Assembly: GCF_018333375.1 (NCBI RefSeq)
Contig: NZ_BORW01000006.1
Coordinates: 1 to 64,000, forward strand
Direction of reading: 5' to 3'
DNA length: 64,000 nucleotides
Source of the DNA: Paenibacillus cookii
GTDB lineage: Bacteria; Bacillota; Bacilli; Paenibacillales; Paenibacillaceae
Shown: positions 33,830 through 42,870 of the stretch, in pieces
Layout: every line of letters begins with the position of its first letter
Position numbering within the stretch: position 1 is the first letter of the stretch
Notes under the pieces: model-generated
Told to the model about the DNA's origin: nothing
Databases searched by the model: none
The model's input: only the letters and a program-made list of their open reading frames with translations
Program-made: the position numbers and the translations under genes

Positions 33830-34786
33830 TCACTGAAGCTTGGTCTGTCCATATTTATTTATCAGGTTTGCAACTACCTGGCGGATCTCCTGCAGCAGCT
33901 CAGGGCTATGTTTCAACGTCGCTTCATCGCCCAACCCGACGATGAATTTCGCGAAATAAGGAAGGTCTTTGCTCGGCACGCGGCCTTCAAGCCAGCCGCT
34001 GCCGTCCTCCCGGATATGAAGCAGGTTCTCGCTCCACACCTCGGCCTCGCAGATTTGAACCCCCGCCATCGTTAGTTCGGCGTACACCGGAACTAGATCC
34101 GGGCTGGTATGTGTTGAGGGATGGTAGTTTTCCAGATGGATATGCCGGAGATTTTCAGGGGGTCTTTCCGAAGGAACGGCGGACTTGATCCGGTCGCAGC
34201 GGAACACGCGAAAATCCCGGCTATTGAAACAATAGGCGGGACAGTACCACAAACCGCTCCTCGTATTGATGCCGATCGGCTGGATGTCGCGCTGCGATTG
34301 CTTTTGCCTGGAGGCATAATCGATCGTTAATACCTGCTGGCGAACCGCGGCGTTCAGTAGAATGCCCAGGAAAGGGGAGGACGCTTGTCTTTTTGGCGTG
34401 ACAAAATCGACCCGATGCTTCATCTGATCGATCCGCTCCCGCGTGTCCTCCGGCATAAAACGGTAAAATTTTTGCAGCGCGGCAGAAGATTCCGCTTCAA
34501 ACGGCAGCGAGGAATAATGGCGTAACGCATGAACGGCAAAAAACACCGACACCGCTTCCTCTTCGGTGAAAGCGATCGGAGGGAGCATTCGCTGGTTCAG
34601 CAATCGGTAGCCGCCGTGGGGACCAACCTCCGAATAGAGGGGCACGCCAAGCTAGCTCAGCTCCTGAAGGTCGCGCAATATCGTTCGGGGCGACACGTTG
34701 AATTCCGAGGCAAGCTCCTTGACGGTAAAGCTGCGTTTCCGGTTGACCGCCATCATGAGCTCCATGAGTCGTTTCGATTTGGACAT
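33830..34786 (-). pseudogene. WYL-domain (YafY-type) transcription regulator broken by one amber codon
   Basis: Read from the ATG at 34786 (GGAGAG upstream), the protein starts MSKSKRLMELMMAVNRKRSF and shows a DeoR-like helix-turn-helix (FTVKELASEFNVSPRTILRDLQELS). Codon 45 is TAG (plus-strand CTA at 34652-34654), and the frame then continues without shift into GVPLYSEVGPHGGYRLL and a complete WYL domain (about 140-235) plus C-terminal WCX region. Homologues usually carry a sense codon here; a single change, such as GAG to TAG, would explain it. Either the regulator is freshly inactivated, or the stop is read through, or this is a sequencing error. A GTG at 34645 could start a WYL-only product lacking DNA binding. 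Confidence 0.85.
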
Positions 34787-35167
34787 AACATCTCTCCATT
34801 CGAGCAGGATCGGAAACGGCTTGTGTTATCCCGCCCTTTGCATAGGTTCATTTTATGATCAAATCATGACAATCCTTGTCACTATTATGAGCTAAACTGA
34901 AGTCAACGTCCAGAGGGACGCTGCGCCAAACCATCCTTCAAATAAACCAAAGGAGCTGGTCGATGGCGGGCATAAGGTTTCTTGCGATGCCTCTTTTTGA
35001 TTCATCCGTTTCCAAGGGAGGCTCGGCCTGGTGACGGATCCAGCGGTTTATTTCCGGTAAAGGTTGATGCGAAAGCGAATTTAAAATATAATCACATTAT
35101 GAAATAAAATTTTATATCTTGATCGAAATTTTGAAATATTTATTCTACTTTTCCGGGGGGACTTCAT
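34787..35167. other. Intergenic region with an inverted repeat and a possible truncated target gene
   Basis: About 380 bases between the WYL regulator and the GNAT gene. It contains TGACAA-TCC-TTGTCA (34867-34881). A 23-codon frame at 34963-35034 has a good ribosome binding site (AAAGGAG) and may be a decayed remnant. The last 100 bases are AT-rich and probably hold the GNAT promoter. Confidence 0.4.
34867..34881. promoter_or_regulatory. Probable operator of the WYL regulator
   Basis: A perfect six-base inverted repeat TGACAA-TCC-TTGTCA lies about 80 bases upstream of the regulator start. TGACA...TGTCA dyads occur at promoters controlled by YafY/WYL-type regulators, which usually act on themselves and a divergent gene. 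Assignment is by position and symmetry only. Confidence 0.4.
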
Positions 35168-36124
35168 GTGAACATCATTCCGCTGCATGAGGATTGGCTG
35201 GCTGCCATGTGCGAGCTTTGGAATCGGGAGCTTGGCGGGCTTTTTCCGATGCGCGAGCAGCTCATGCGCCAAAATACGTTCCAGGATCAAAACGTTTACG
35301 CAGCCGGCTCTAAGCTGGCGGTCGATGACGAGGGCCGTCTAGCAGGTTTCGTCATTGCGAAAATATGGCAGGAAGAGCAGCGCAGCATGAAGCTTGGCGA
35401 CGGCGGAGGCTGGATTCAGGCGATCGTGGTCCGCAGCGATGTCAGAGGGCAAGGCGTCGGCAGCCGTTTGCTGGAACAGGCGGAGCAGGCGCTCCGTGAC
35501 GCGGGCGCCCAGCTGGCTTATGTCGGACGGGATCCTTGGCATTACTTTCCGGGGATTCCCCATGAGCTGCCCGATGCCAAAACCTGGTTTGCGCGCAAAG
35601 GTTATGAAGTGCTGTACGACGTATATGACTTGGTGAATATATCGGGAGAACATGAAGGACGCCAGCAGTACGTCGACGGGGCTTACGCACGCCTGCTCGA
35701 AGTGGGGGACCGGGACGAAATGCTGCGCTTTTTCAAACGCTGCTTCCCCGGCCGCTGGCTATACGAAGCGGAAACGTATTGGGAACGCGGCGGTACGGGG
35801 CGCGAGTTTGTCGGATTGTTTAAGGACGGCGAAATGATCGGCTTTTGCAGGGTCAATGACGATCAATCTCCGCTGATTGCCCAAAACACGTATTGGGCCC
35901 CGCTGTTTGAGAGCCCGCTTGGCGGCATCGGACCGCTTGGCGTGGACGACCGTTTCCGCGGAAAAGGCTACGGGCTGGCGATCGTCAAAGACGGCGTTGC
36001 CGAACTCGCAAGCCGCGGCGTCAAAAACCTGGTCATCGACTGGACCGGTTTAATCGACTTTTACGCCAAGCTCGGATTTACGGTATGGAAGGGTTATGAC
36101 CTTGCCAAAAAAGATTTGAGGTAA
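35168..36124 (+). CDS. Tandem GNAT-family acetyltransferase
   Basis: 318 residues built of two GNAT folds. The N-terminal half has the acetyl-CoA loop VRGQGVGSRLL (about residues 96-106); the C-terminal half has FRGKGYGLAIV (about 260-270). Both loops fit the R/Q-x-x-G-x-G/A pattern, so both halves may bind the cofactor. The acceptor is unknown; such tandem proteins often acetylate small amines or antibiotics. The start is GTG at 35168 after a G-rich ribosome binding site. A terminator follows, so it is a single-gene unit. Confidence 0.8.
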   Translation: MNIIPLHEDWLAAMCELWNRELGGLFPMREQLMRQNTFQDQNVYAAGSKLAVDDEGRLAGFVIAKIWQEEQRSMKLGDGGGWIQAIVVRSDVRGQGVGSRLLEQAEQALRDAGAQLAYVGRDPWHYFPGIPHELPDAKTWFARKGYEVLYDVYDLVNISGEHEGRQQYVDGAYARLLEVGDRDEMLRFFKRCFPGRWLYEAETYWERGGTGREFVGLFKDGEMIGFCRVNDDQSPLIAQNTYWAPLFESPLGGIGPLGVDDRFRGKGYGLAIVKDGVAELASRGVKNLVIDWTGLIDFYAKLGFTVWKGYDLAKKDLR

Positions 36125-36161
36125 TCGATTCGGGCAGGCGTCAACGCCGGGAACACAAAAA

Positions 36162-36189
36162 AACCTCGGCATGCCAGCCGAGGTTTTTT
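36162..36189 (+). terminator. Terminator of the GNAT gene
   Basis: AACCTCGGC pairs with GCCGAGGTT (loop ATGCCA), with TTTTTT after it; the A-rich left flank would also work on the minus strand. Confidence 0.8.
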
Positions 36190-36287
36190 CGCATTTAGGC
36201 TTCGGGTCAGACCTACCCGCACGACCGCATGGGAAAACGAAACCCGCCATTCCCAAGGAATCGAAACGCGTGCGTGGATGTACCCGT

Positions 36288-36839
36288 TTAATCGTCCGTC
36301 CATTTGGTAATCGTCGTAAAAATATCGTATTTTTCTTGGCCCTCATGTTTGCGTTTATGATGCTCTTCCACGAAACGATTGATTTTTTCGAAAAATTCCT
36401 TCGCTTCCTCTTCGGTCAGGTACACTTCGGAATGCGTCAAATTGCCATGGGGCTGATCCATGCTTTGGGCCTTCAAAAATCTTTGCTTGTTTTCTTCGTA
36501 CAAATCCGAAAGGAGCTTTTGCGTTTCCGAGATAAAGATCTTTTTTGCGGCTTCGTCGGCGCCGTCGTCGCGTTTGATCCGTACCGCCCCTTTGAATGCC
36601 TCGTAATATTTGGCGTTTATGCCGTTGATTTCCTTCGTGCTTACCACGTGAATCATCCCGATGCTTTCCAGCTTTTTGGCGTGATAATAGACCTTCGCGG
36701 GCACTTCGCCCATGTCGTCGGCTATTTCTTTGATGGTCGCCGGGTGATCCATCCGCTGGAAGTGGCTTAATATTTTCATTCGGTAAGGGTCGGAATAAAT
36801 CCGGATTTCCTCAATCGTGCTCAGTTCCTTCGTTTCCAA
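36288..36839 (-). CDS. ArsR-type winged-helix regulator
   Basis: 183 residues: an N-terminal winged helix-turn-helix (YSDPYRMKILSHFQ, TIKEIADDMGEVPAKVYYHAKKLESIGMI) of the ArsR/HTH_20 type, followed by a long helical C-terminal region rich in charged residues that probably dimerises. No metal-binding cysteines are present, so it senses something other than a thiophilic metal. The start is TTG at 36839, nine bases after GAGGTG. It lies 112 bases downstream of the MFS gene on the same strand and may regulate it. Confidence 0.8.
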   Translation of the reverse strand: METKELSTIEEIRIYSDPYRMKILSHFQRMDHPATIKEIADDMGEVPAKVYYHAKKLESIGMIHVVSTKEINGINAKYYEAFKGAVRIKRDDGADEAAKKIFISETQKLLSDLYEENKQRFLKAQSMDQPHGNLTHSEVYLTEEEAKEFFEKINRFVEEHHKRKHEGQEKYDIFTTITKWTDD

Positions 36840-36951
36840 TACAATCGCACCTCATTATTTCCTGCTTTTACGATCAGAGCATTTTGTCAATAAGCCTATT
36901 ATATCGCCCGAAGGGATAAAGCACAAAGAATGTTTGTTTGCCTCCGGCGAT

Positions 36952-38232
36952 TTAGATGCTCATGAAGCTTTTCTGGCTCAGGAGCAGCAGTCCGGGAACG
37001 ATCATCAGCAACCCGAACACGAGAAACACCACGTTGGCGCTCAGCAGAGTGCCCGCAAAGCCGGCGATGACGCCGCCCAGAGGGATCATGCACGTGACGA
37101 TCATGCTGGACAACGCCCCGACGCGCCCAAGCATATGCTGCGGCGTAACCTCCATCGTATACGTTGACATCGGCGTGTTGACGAACGAAATGGCAAAACC
37201 CATGCCGAAGCTGAACAAGGCGGCTGCATACAGCGGGTTATGGGCGAACAAAGGCGGAACGTACAGAAGGCTGTAGGTCGCCCCAAGCAGCAGAAAGCCA
37301 AAAACGATGAGGGAGCTTTTTTTGTAACGTGAGCCTTTTTGGCTGATCCATACACCGCTGAGGATCATGCCGACGACGAGCGTAATGCCGAGCAGGCTGA
37401 GCCCGAACGGACCGGAGCGGAGCACTTCTTTCACATAGACGGGCTGCAGCACGTTCCAAGGACAAAGGCACAGGTTCACGAACGCGCCGGCTAGCATGGT
37501 CATCAGAATGAGCCGTTTTTGCTTAACGAATCGCAGGCCGGAAACAAACTGCTTCCAATAAGAACTTTTGGCCGTCGCTGCGGCATCTCCGGTTTCTTCA
37601 TCCGCCTGTTGCGCTTCCGGCTGCGGCCGCACGAAGAAAAACAGCAGGGCTTCGATCAAAAAAGTGGCGGCATCGACGACCATCGTGCCGGAAATGCCGA
37701 CCAGGGCAATGAGCCCGCCCGCGGCGGCCATCCCTCCAAGCTCGGCGGTCCGGGAGGCGGAAGAGGTCAGCGAATTTCCGGTCAAAAGCAATTCTTTGGG
37801 CAAAAGACGGGGAACAAGCGACATCTCCGCAGGCGTCGAAAAACATTCGAAAGAAGAGTTGATCAGCGTCACGACAAATAAATGCCAAGGCTCGAGAAGG
37901 CCTGTAAAATACAGCAGCGCGGTCAACGATACCATGACCCCCCGTCCGGTGCCGGCGATGATGACGATGCGTTTTTTGGACCAGCGGTCAACCAAAACGC
38001 CCGTAAAAGGGCTGAAGGCGATCCCCGGAATAAAATTGACCGCAAACAGCGTGCCCATGAGCACTTCGGACCCTGTCAGCATGTAAACCATCCAGCTGTA
38101 CGCGATGGAATCGACCGAATCCCCAAAACGCGAAATGATTTTTGCAGCCATCATGACCAGGTAAGAGCGGTGAGCGCTTAACGCCCGAATCCCCTGACGG
38201 GGGCGCGATTGAACCAAAACCGTTTCACTCAT
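36952..38232 (-). CDS. MFS-family efflux transporter
   Basis: 426 residues with about 12 transmembrane helices of the major facilitator superfamily, in the MFS_3/EntS-like exporter branch. The loop between helices 2 and 3 shows the family motif as GVLVDRWSKKRIVIIAG, and a charged cytoplasmic linker (about 195-225) separates the halves. It is probably a proton-driven exporter of drugs or a secreted metabolite. GGAG lies eight bases before the ATG at 38232; a TTG six codons earlier is less well placed. It is probably co-transcribed with the ArsR-type regulator that follows. Confidence 0.84.
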   Translation of the reverse strand: MSETVLVQSRPRQGIRALSAHRSYLVMMAAKIISRFGDSVDSIAYSWMVYMLTGSEVLMGTLFAVNFIPGIAFSPFTGVLVDRWSKKRIVIIAGTGRGVMVSLTALLYFTGLLEPWHLFVVTLINSSFECFSTPAEMSLVPRLLPKELLLTGNSLTSSASRTAELGGMAAAGGLIALVGISGTMVVDAATFLIEALLFFFVRPQPEAQQADEETGDAAATAKSSYWKQFVSGLRFVKQKRLILMTMLAGAFVNLCLCPWNVLQPVYVKEVLRSGPFGLSLLGITLVVGMILSGVWISQKGSRYKKSSLIVFGFLLLGATYSLLYVPPLFAHNPLYAAALFSFGMGFAISFVNTPMSTYTMEVTPQHMLGRVGALSSMIVTCMIPLGGVIAGFAGTLLSANVVFLVFGLLMIVPGLLLLSQKSFMSI

Positions 38233-38466
38233 GTCCACAACTCCATTCAAAAATTATTGACGATAAAATTATTTTAACGTTAGATTTATTTTATTTATAT
38301 TCAAGCGAATTTCAAGAGGTTTTTGGAAGAACGTCAAAATTTTTTTAATGATTGATTCTAAAGGCTTTGTCGGAATCACGATGCTTAGATGAAGCGTTCG
38401 TAACACGCAAAACCCGCGTAGGTTTGGACACGAGGGGAAACCGGCCGAAGCTTGTTCAATTCATGG

Positions 38467-38496
38467 TTGCAAACCGGGATGCCGGTATGATACAAT
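38467..38496 (+). promoter_or_regulatory. SigA-type promoter of rplS
   Basis: TTGCAA (38467-38472), an 18-base spacer and TACAAT (38491-38496), giving a leader of about 95-100 bases before rplS. Confidence 0.7.
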
Positions 38497-38540
38497 TAAC
38501 GCTGTTGTGTGGAATACGGTGGTCCGCTGCGGATGATGAA

Positions 38541-38559
38541 GGAAAACGGAGGGTTTTCC
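38541..38559 (+). promoter_or_regulatory. rplS leader hairpin with GGAGG in its loop
   Basis: GGAAAAC and GTTTTCC pair perfectly around a loop that is exactly GGAGG. It lies in the L19 leader, 40 bases before the real ribosome binding site. L19 leaders in Firmicutes are known to be structured and thought to mediate autogenous control; whether this hairpin belongs to that element is inference. Confidence 0.4.
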
Positions 38560-38600
38560 GGAAGAGGCAAGAACACCTGTACGGAAGGAGGGAGTCCTAG

Positions 38601-38945
38601 ATGAATATCCTACAAGCGATCACTCAAGAACAGCTTCGTAAAGATATCCCAAGTTTTCGTCCTGGAGACACTTTGAAAGTGTACGTAAAGGTTATCGAGG
38701 GATCTCGCGAACGTATCCAGCTGTTCGAAGGTGTTGTTATTAAACGTCGCGGTGGCGGAATCAGTGAGACTTTTACGGTTCGTAAAATTTCTTACGGTGT
38801 TGGCGTGGAAAGAACTTTCCCGATCAACTCGCCAAAAATCGATAAAATCGAAGTGGCTCGCCGTGGTAAAGTGCGTCGTGCGAAGCTTTATTATCTTCGT
38901 GAACTTCGCGGTAAAGCAGCGAGAATTAAAGAAATTCGCCGTTAA
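38601..38945 (+). CDS. rplS: 50S ribosomal protein L19
   Basis: 114 residues typical of L19: [29 protein letters not shown] and [20 protein letters not shown], with the C-terminal [20 protein letters not shown]. It sits at the 30S-50S interface. GGAAGGAGGGAG precedes the ATG. Its own promoter, leader and terminator make it a separate transcript here. Confidence 0.97.
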   Translation: MNILQAITQEQLRKDIPSFRPGDTLKVYVKVIEGSRERIQLFEGVVIKRRGGGISETFTVRKISYGVGVERTFPINSPKIDKIEVARRGKVRRAKLYYLRELRGKAARIKEIRR

Positions 38946-38957
38946 TATGCGGTGCAG

Positions 38958-38990
38958 CGAAAAGGGCTTGATTTCAAGCCCTTTTCGTTT
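38958..38990 (+). terminator. Terminator of rplS
   Basis: CGAAAAGGGCTTG pairs with CAAGCCCTTTTCG around ATTT, followed by TTT. Confidence 0.75.
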
Positions 38991-39093
38991 TAGGATAAGA
39001 AATGTTACGGCTCCGTATAGGAGCTTTTCTTTTCGGCAAAAAATGAAAATGCGGCAAGCTCATGAAAATGATGCGAGGAGAGGACGGTGACGT

Positions 39094-39714
39094 ATGCAGC
39101 AGGACATTCAGAGCGACGGGGTGGAATTGCAGGAGCGGGATCAGAAACCACCCAAAAAAGCGAAAAATGAAGTTGTGGAATGGTTAAAAGCGATCGTCAT
39201 TGCTTTAATTCTGGTAGCTCTCATCCGCTGGCTTCTCTTTAAACCGTTTATTGTGGACGGGCCTTCGATGAAACCGAATTTCCATACGGGCGAACGGCTG
39301 ATCGTCAATGAAATTTTATACGACATCCGGAAGCCGCAGCGCGGAGAAGTCATCGTGTTCCACGTTCCTTCCGAAGGCAAGGATTTCATTAAGCGGGTCA
39401 TCGCCGTTGCGGGCGATACGGTGAAGGTCGAAGGCGATACGGTAACGGTAAACGGCAAGCCGGTCAACGAAACCTACATACAGGGCGCGATTGAAGAAAG
39501 CCATAAAGAGGGTAAACTGTATAACGACAAGGATTTTCCGAACACCGCGTTCCCGGACGGGAAAGTTCCGGAAGGCCACGTGTTCGTGATGGGCGACAAC
39601 CGTTCCGACAGCACGGACAGCCGGATGATCGGATACGTGCCGCTTAGCGATATCGTCGGACGCGCGGATTTGATTTTCTGGCCGATCAAAGACATCCAAT
39701 TGATCAAACATTAA
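39094..39714 (+). CDS. lepB: Signal peptidase I
   Basis: 206 residues: a charged cytoplasmic start, one transmembrane helix (about 31-49), then the catalytic domain with the nucleophile S58 in DGPSMKPNFHTGERL and the general base K100 in FIKRVIAVAGD, plus the conserved GDNRSDSTDSR. This is the single-helix Gram-positive form (SipS-like). It removes signal peptides from exported proteins at the outer face of the membrane. It lies between rplS and rbgA as in many Bacillales. Confidence 0.95.
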   Translation: MQQDIQSDGVELQERDQKPPKKAKNEVVEWLKAIVIALILVALIRWLLFKPFIVDGPSMKPNFHTGERLIVNEILYDIRKPQRGEVIVFHVPSEGKDFIKRVIAVAGDTVKVEGDTVTVNGKPVNETYIQGAIEESHKEGKLYNDKDFPNTAFPDGKVPEGHVFVMGDNRSDSTDSRMIGYVPLSDIVGRADLIFWPIKDIQLIKH

Positions 39715-39764
39715 AACCATCTACCGGTCAAGCGGCTGGTTAAGGCAAAAATGAGGTGATGACG

Positions 39765-40631
39765 GTGACGATTCAATGGTTTCCAGGTCATATGACAAGA
39801 GCGCGCCGCCAAATACAGGAAAAGCTGAAGCTGATCGACGTGGTCATCGAACTGATCGATGCCCGTCTTCCGCTGTCCAGCCGCAATCCGATGATCGATG
39901 AAATATTGCAGGGCAAGCCGCGGCTGATCATTATGAACAAGGCGGATTTGGCGGATGCCGCGGTCACGAAGGAATGGCAGCTTTATTTCAAGGAGCAGGG
40001 GCATGCGGCATTTCCGGTGGACGCTTCCAGCGGAACCGGGGTCAAGGACATTCCGGGCCAGCTGAAGCTGCTTTTGAAGGAAAAGATCGATAAGCAAATC
40101 GCCAAAGGCATGAATCCGCGGGCGATCCGGGCGCTGATCGTCGGCATTCCGAACGTCGGCAAATCGACGCTCATCAACCGGCTTGCCGGGCGCAGCATCG
40201 CGGCGACGGGCGACCGTCCGGGCGTAACGAAAGGCCAGCAGTGGATCAAGGTGGGCGGCGAAATCGAGCTTTTGGATACGCCGGGCATTTTATGGCCGAA
40301 ATTCGAAGACCAGAACGTCGGTTACAAACTGGCGGTCACGGGAGCGATCAAAGAGGAGATCCTGAACGCCGAGGATATCGCTTTTTTCGCCGTGCAATAT
40401 TTGGTCAGATACTACTGGGACGCGTTCCGGGAACGCTTTGAGCTTGACGAGAACACCCCGCATAACCCGGATGACAGCGATGAAATCGTGGCCATCATGG
40501 AAGCGGTCGGCCGCAAACGCGGCTGCTTGGTGAGCGGGGGAAGGGTCGATCTGGAGAAGGCTTCCCGGACATTGCTGCGGGAGCTTCGCGCAGGCAAAAT
40601 GGGCCGCTTTTCCTTGGAATCGCCTTATTGA
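39765..40631 (+). CDS. rbgA: Ribosome biogenesis GTPase RbgA (YlqF)
   Basis: 288 residues of the circularly permuted GTPase class: NKADL (G4) comes before the P-loop [14 protein letters not shown], then the switch GVTKGQQW and [10 protein letters not shown] (G3). RbgA acts late in 50S assembly. The frame allows starts at 39756 and 39759, but the GTG at 39765 is best: GAGGTG lies six bases upstream and the protein then begins [14 protein letters not shown], matching B. subtilis [10 protein letters not shown]. Two tandem terminators follow. Confidence 0.94.
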   Translation: MTIQWFPGHMTRARRQIQEKLKLIDVVIELIDARLPLSSRNPMIDEILQGKPRLIIMNKADLADAAVTKEWQLYFKEQGHAAFPVDASSGTGVKDIPGQLKLLLKEKIDKQIAKGMNPRAIRALIVGIPNVGKSTLINRLAGRSIAATGDRPGVTKGQQWIKVGGEIELLDTPGILWPKFEDQNVGYKLAVTGAIKEEILNAEDIAFFAVQYLVRYYWDAFRERFELDENTPHNPDDSDEIVAIMEAVGRKRGCLVSGGRVDLEKASRTLLRELRAGKMGRFSLESPY

Positions 40632-40657
40632 TCTTGATAGCATATGGAAATCGAGCC

Positions 40658-40680
40658 AGCCGCCGGAAGGCGGCTTTTTT
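40658..40680 (+). terminator. First of two tandem terminators after rbgA
   Basis: AGCCGCC-GGAA-GGCGGCT followed by TTTTTT. Confidence 0.8.
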
Positions 40681-40693
40681 CTGTTTCAAGGGG

Positions 40694-40720
40694 AGAGCCG
40701 GCCAGCCGGCTCTTTTTTTT
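40694..40720 (+). terminator. Second tandem terminator after rbgA
   Basis: AGAGCCGGC and GCCGGCTCT form a stem with a minimal loop, followed by eight T. It is 14 bases after the first terminator. Confidence 0.8.
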
Positions 40721-40905
40721 GCCGCAATCGTTTCCGCGAAGCCAAGGTTCGTTTCTGCGCGCCAGGATGCCGGGCGACTTTTTCTAGCGGACTTTGAATA
40801 TAAAAATATCAGCAGCGATCAAACGCCAGGAAAAAAGGGCAAGGGCTGCCGGGATCTCAGGGGTTTACGGGAACAAGCGAAACTAAGGCGCAAGGGGAGA
40901 GGCGT

Positions 40906-42060
40906 TTGAAGCGGAAACGGCTGGTGACGGCAGGAGCGGTTGCGGTGCTCATCATTGCGGCAAGCTCCCTGCCGATGGAAGGGCAGGCAGCTGCGGAGGG
41001 AGTGTTCGTGCAGCCTGCGCCGATGATGACGGCGGTTCAGTCGGCAGAAGTGAACGGCCAAGCGCTCAGTGAGGCAGCCAAAACGGGAGTCGGGACGGGG
41101 CCGATTCAGGAGGAGCCCGGGGGTGGCAGCGTTCAGGCGCCGCTTCGGGATACGTCTTTTCAACAAGAACATCCGGCTAAGGTTTATTACCGCGATAAGG
41201 TGATTGCGTTAATGTACCACGAGGTGACGCCCGGTCAAAAAAACAAGCAGAGCTTGAATGCAGCCAAGTTTGAACGGCAGCTGATTCTGATGAAGGAAAG
41301 CGGCTTCCAATGGATCACGATGAAGCAATACGCGGAGTTTGTTTTGCATGGCAAATCCGTGCCCCCGAACGCGGTGCTCATGACTTTCGATGACGGATAC
41401 GAGTCGTTTTACGAGTATGTCTACCCCCTTTTGCTCAAGTACCGGGTCCCTGCGACGAGTTTCCTGATCGTCGGCACGATCGATCATCCCCAGCATGCCG
41501 GGATTCCGAAGCTGAGCTGGAAGCAGGTGCGGGAAATGCACGCCAGCGGCGTCGACTTTTACAGCCACTCCTTCGATTCGCATCAGTATGCGCCGTTGGA
41601 TGCCGCAGGGAAACGGTCCAAAGCGATTTTAAGGGGGCCGGTTTACAGCAAACAGCTTGGCCGAAAGGAGACGCAAGAGGAATATGCCGCCCGGGTGCGG
41701 CGGGATCTGGAAAAAGCCAATGCCGTGCTGCGCGAGAAAATCGGCAACGACATGAATGTCATCGCCTTCCCTTACGGCGTGTTTTCGCCCTCATTGCTTC
41801 GGATATGCAAGGACCTGGATATGCGGGTATCCTTCACGGTGCTTTCGGGCATCAACCGGCCAGGGGGGCTCAACGGATACCGCGTAAATGCAGGGGGCGC
41901 GGACAATGATCCGGAACGCCTGATTGAAGTGATGAAGCGGGGGGCGGTTCCCGGGGGAAAAACAACCGCCGGCGGCAAAGCGGGGGCAGGGAGACCGGCC
42001 GCTTCGCAGCAGAAACCGCCGAACCCGCAAGGCGTCCATCTGCGGATTGCCGAGGACTAA
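40906..42060 (+). CDS. Exported polysaccharide deacetylase (NodB domain)
   Basis: 384 residues: an N-terminal signal peptide (about 1-29, ending near GQAAA), a Gly/Pro/Gln-rich linker to about 85, then a carbohydrate esterase family 4 domain. Catalytic and metal-binding motifs are LMTFDDGYESFYEY and the SHSFDSHQ segment, with FPYGVFS nearby. The tail (about 350-384) is Gly/Ala/Pro-rich and variable. Such enzymes remove N-acetyl groups from peptidoglycan, chitin or poly-N-acetylglucosamine; the similarity to IcaB/PgaB-type domains (VIALMYHEVTPG) makes an exopolysaccharide or wall substrate likely. The start is TTG at 40906, preceded by AAGGGGAG. Confidence 0.83.
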   Translation: MKRKRLVTAGAVAVLIIAASSLPMEGQAAAEGVFVQPAPMMTAVQSAEVNGQALSEAAKTGVGTGPIQEEPGGGSVQAPLRDTSFQQEHPAKVYYRDKVIALMYHEVTPGQKNKQSLNAAKFERQLILMKESGFQWITMKQYAEFVLHGKSVPPNAVLMTFDDGYESFYEYVYPLLLKYRVPATSFLIVGTIDHPQHAGIPKLSWKQVREMHASGVDFYSHSFDSHQYAPLDAAGKRSKAILRGPVYSKQLGRKETQEEYAARVRRDLEKANAVLREKIGNDMNVIAFPYGVFSPSLLRICKDLDMRVSFTVLSGINRPGGLNGYRVNAGGADNDPERLIEVMKRGAVPGGKTTAGGKAGAGRPAASQQKPPNPQGVHLRIAED

Positions 42061-42174
42061 AGCGGAAAATAACGGGAAAGCCATGCAGCTCCGCGCCGAA
42101 TCCAGTATAATGTGGAGAGCGAAGCTTGAGCGGACAGGGAACCCTGGCCGCCTATGGGAGCAGGGAGGAACAGC

Positions 42175-42795
42175 ATGACGGACTTGTTGAAGCATGAAAA
42201 AGAATATTGGGAACAATCCTATCGATATATCGCCGGCATTGATGAAGTCGGGCGCGGTTGTTTGTTCGGGGACGTGGTCGCCGCGGCCGTCATTCTTCCG
42301 GCCGGGCTGGTGCTGGAAGGCGTGGACGATTCCAAAAAGCTGAGCGAGAAAAAACGCGAGGCGCTGTACGAACAGATCCTGGATCAAGCCGTGGACGTGT
42401 CGGTAGGTTATGCGGATGCCGAGACGATCGACCGCATCAACATCAAGCAGGCGGCCAGGCTGGCGATGAAAAGGGCGGTTCTCGGATTGTCCGTGGCGCC
42501 GGACGTATTGTTCATCGACGCGGAGAAGGTGGACGTCGACCTGCCGCAGCTCTCCATGATCAAAGGGGACGCGAGCAGCCAATCCATCGCGGCGGCATCG
42601 ATTGTCGCCAAAGTGACGCGGGACCGGCTTTGCAAAGGGGAATGGGAAGCGAAATATCCCGAATACGGAATCGCGATACATAAAGGTTACGCCACCAAAT
42701 TTCACCGGGAGCAGATTCTTGCCCTGGGGCCGACGCCGATGCACCGGCGCAGCTTTTTAAAAAATCTGGAAGTCGTTCAGGAAACCTTGTTTTAA
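42175..42795 (+). CDS. rnhB: Ribonuclease HII
   Basis: 206 residues with the RNase HII signature GIDEVGRGCLFGDVVAAAV (acidic residues D23, E24), the second catalytic region LFIDAEKVDVDL, and SIAAASIVAKVTRD. It removes RNA from RNA-DNA hybrids and single ribonucleotides from DNA. GGGAGGAAC lies upstream of the ATG at 42175. The usual glycine in GxG of the substrate motif appears as GRGCLFG, with C/L replacing the common P/L; this looks like natural variation. Confidence 0.95.
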   Translation: MTDLLKHEKEYWEQSYRYIAGIDEVGRGCLFGDVVAAAVILPAGLVLEGVDDSKKLSEKKREALYEQILDQAVDVSVGYADAETIDRINIKQAARLAMKRAVLGLSVAPDVLFIDAEKVDVDLPQLSMIKGDASSQSIAAASIVAKVTRDRLCKGEWEAKYPEYGIAIHKGYATKFHREQILALGPTPMHRRSFLKNLEVVQETLF

Positions 42796-42870
42796 GGCGT
42801 TTCTTCACAGCCGGAAGGCTGGCGCCGATATATAGATAAAAGGGTTCGTACGACTGAAGGAGGAAGAGGC

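Larger units (their letters stand above)
38233..38600. other. Divergent promoter region between the MFS gene and rplS
   Basis: The left part (38250-38345) is very AT-rich and should carry the MFS promoter. The right part contains the rplS promoter (38467-38496) and a leader of roughly 95 bases with a hairpin at 38541-38559. A frame open across 38352-38600 runs through the promoter and is not a gene. Confidence 0.45.

Noticed and set aside
38352..38600. 82-codon plus-strand frame before rplS
   Set aside because: It spans the rplS promoter and leader hairpin, lacks a ribosome binding site and resembles nothing known.
40658..40720. Tandem inverted repeats as a possible attachment site or mobile repeat
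   Set aside because: Both are simple stem plus T-run terminators directly after rbgA, with different stem sequences.
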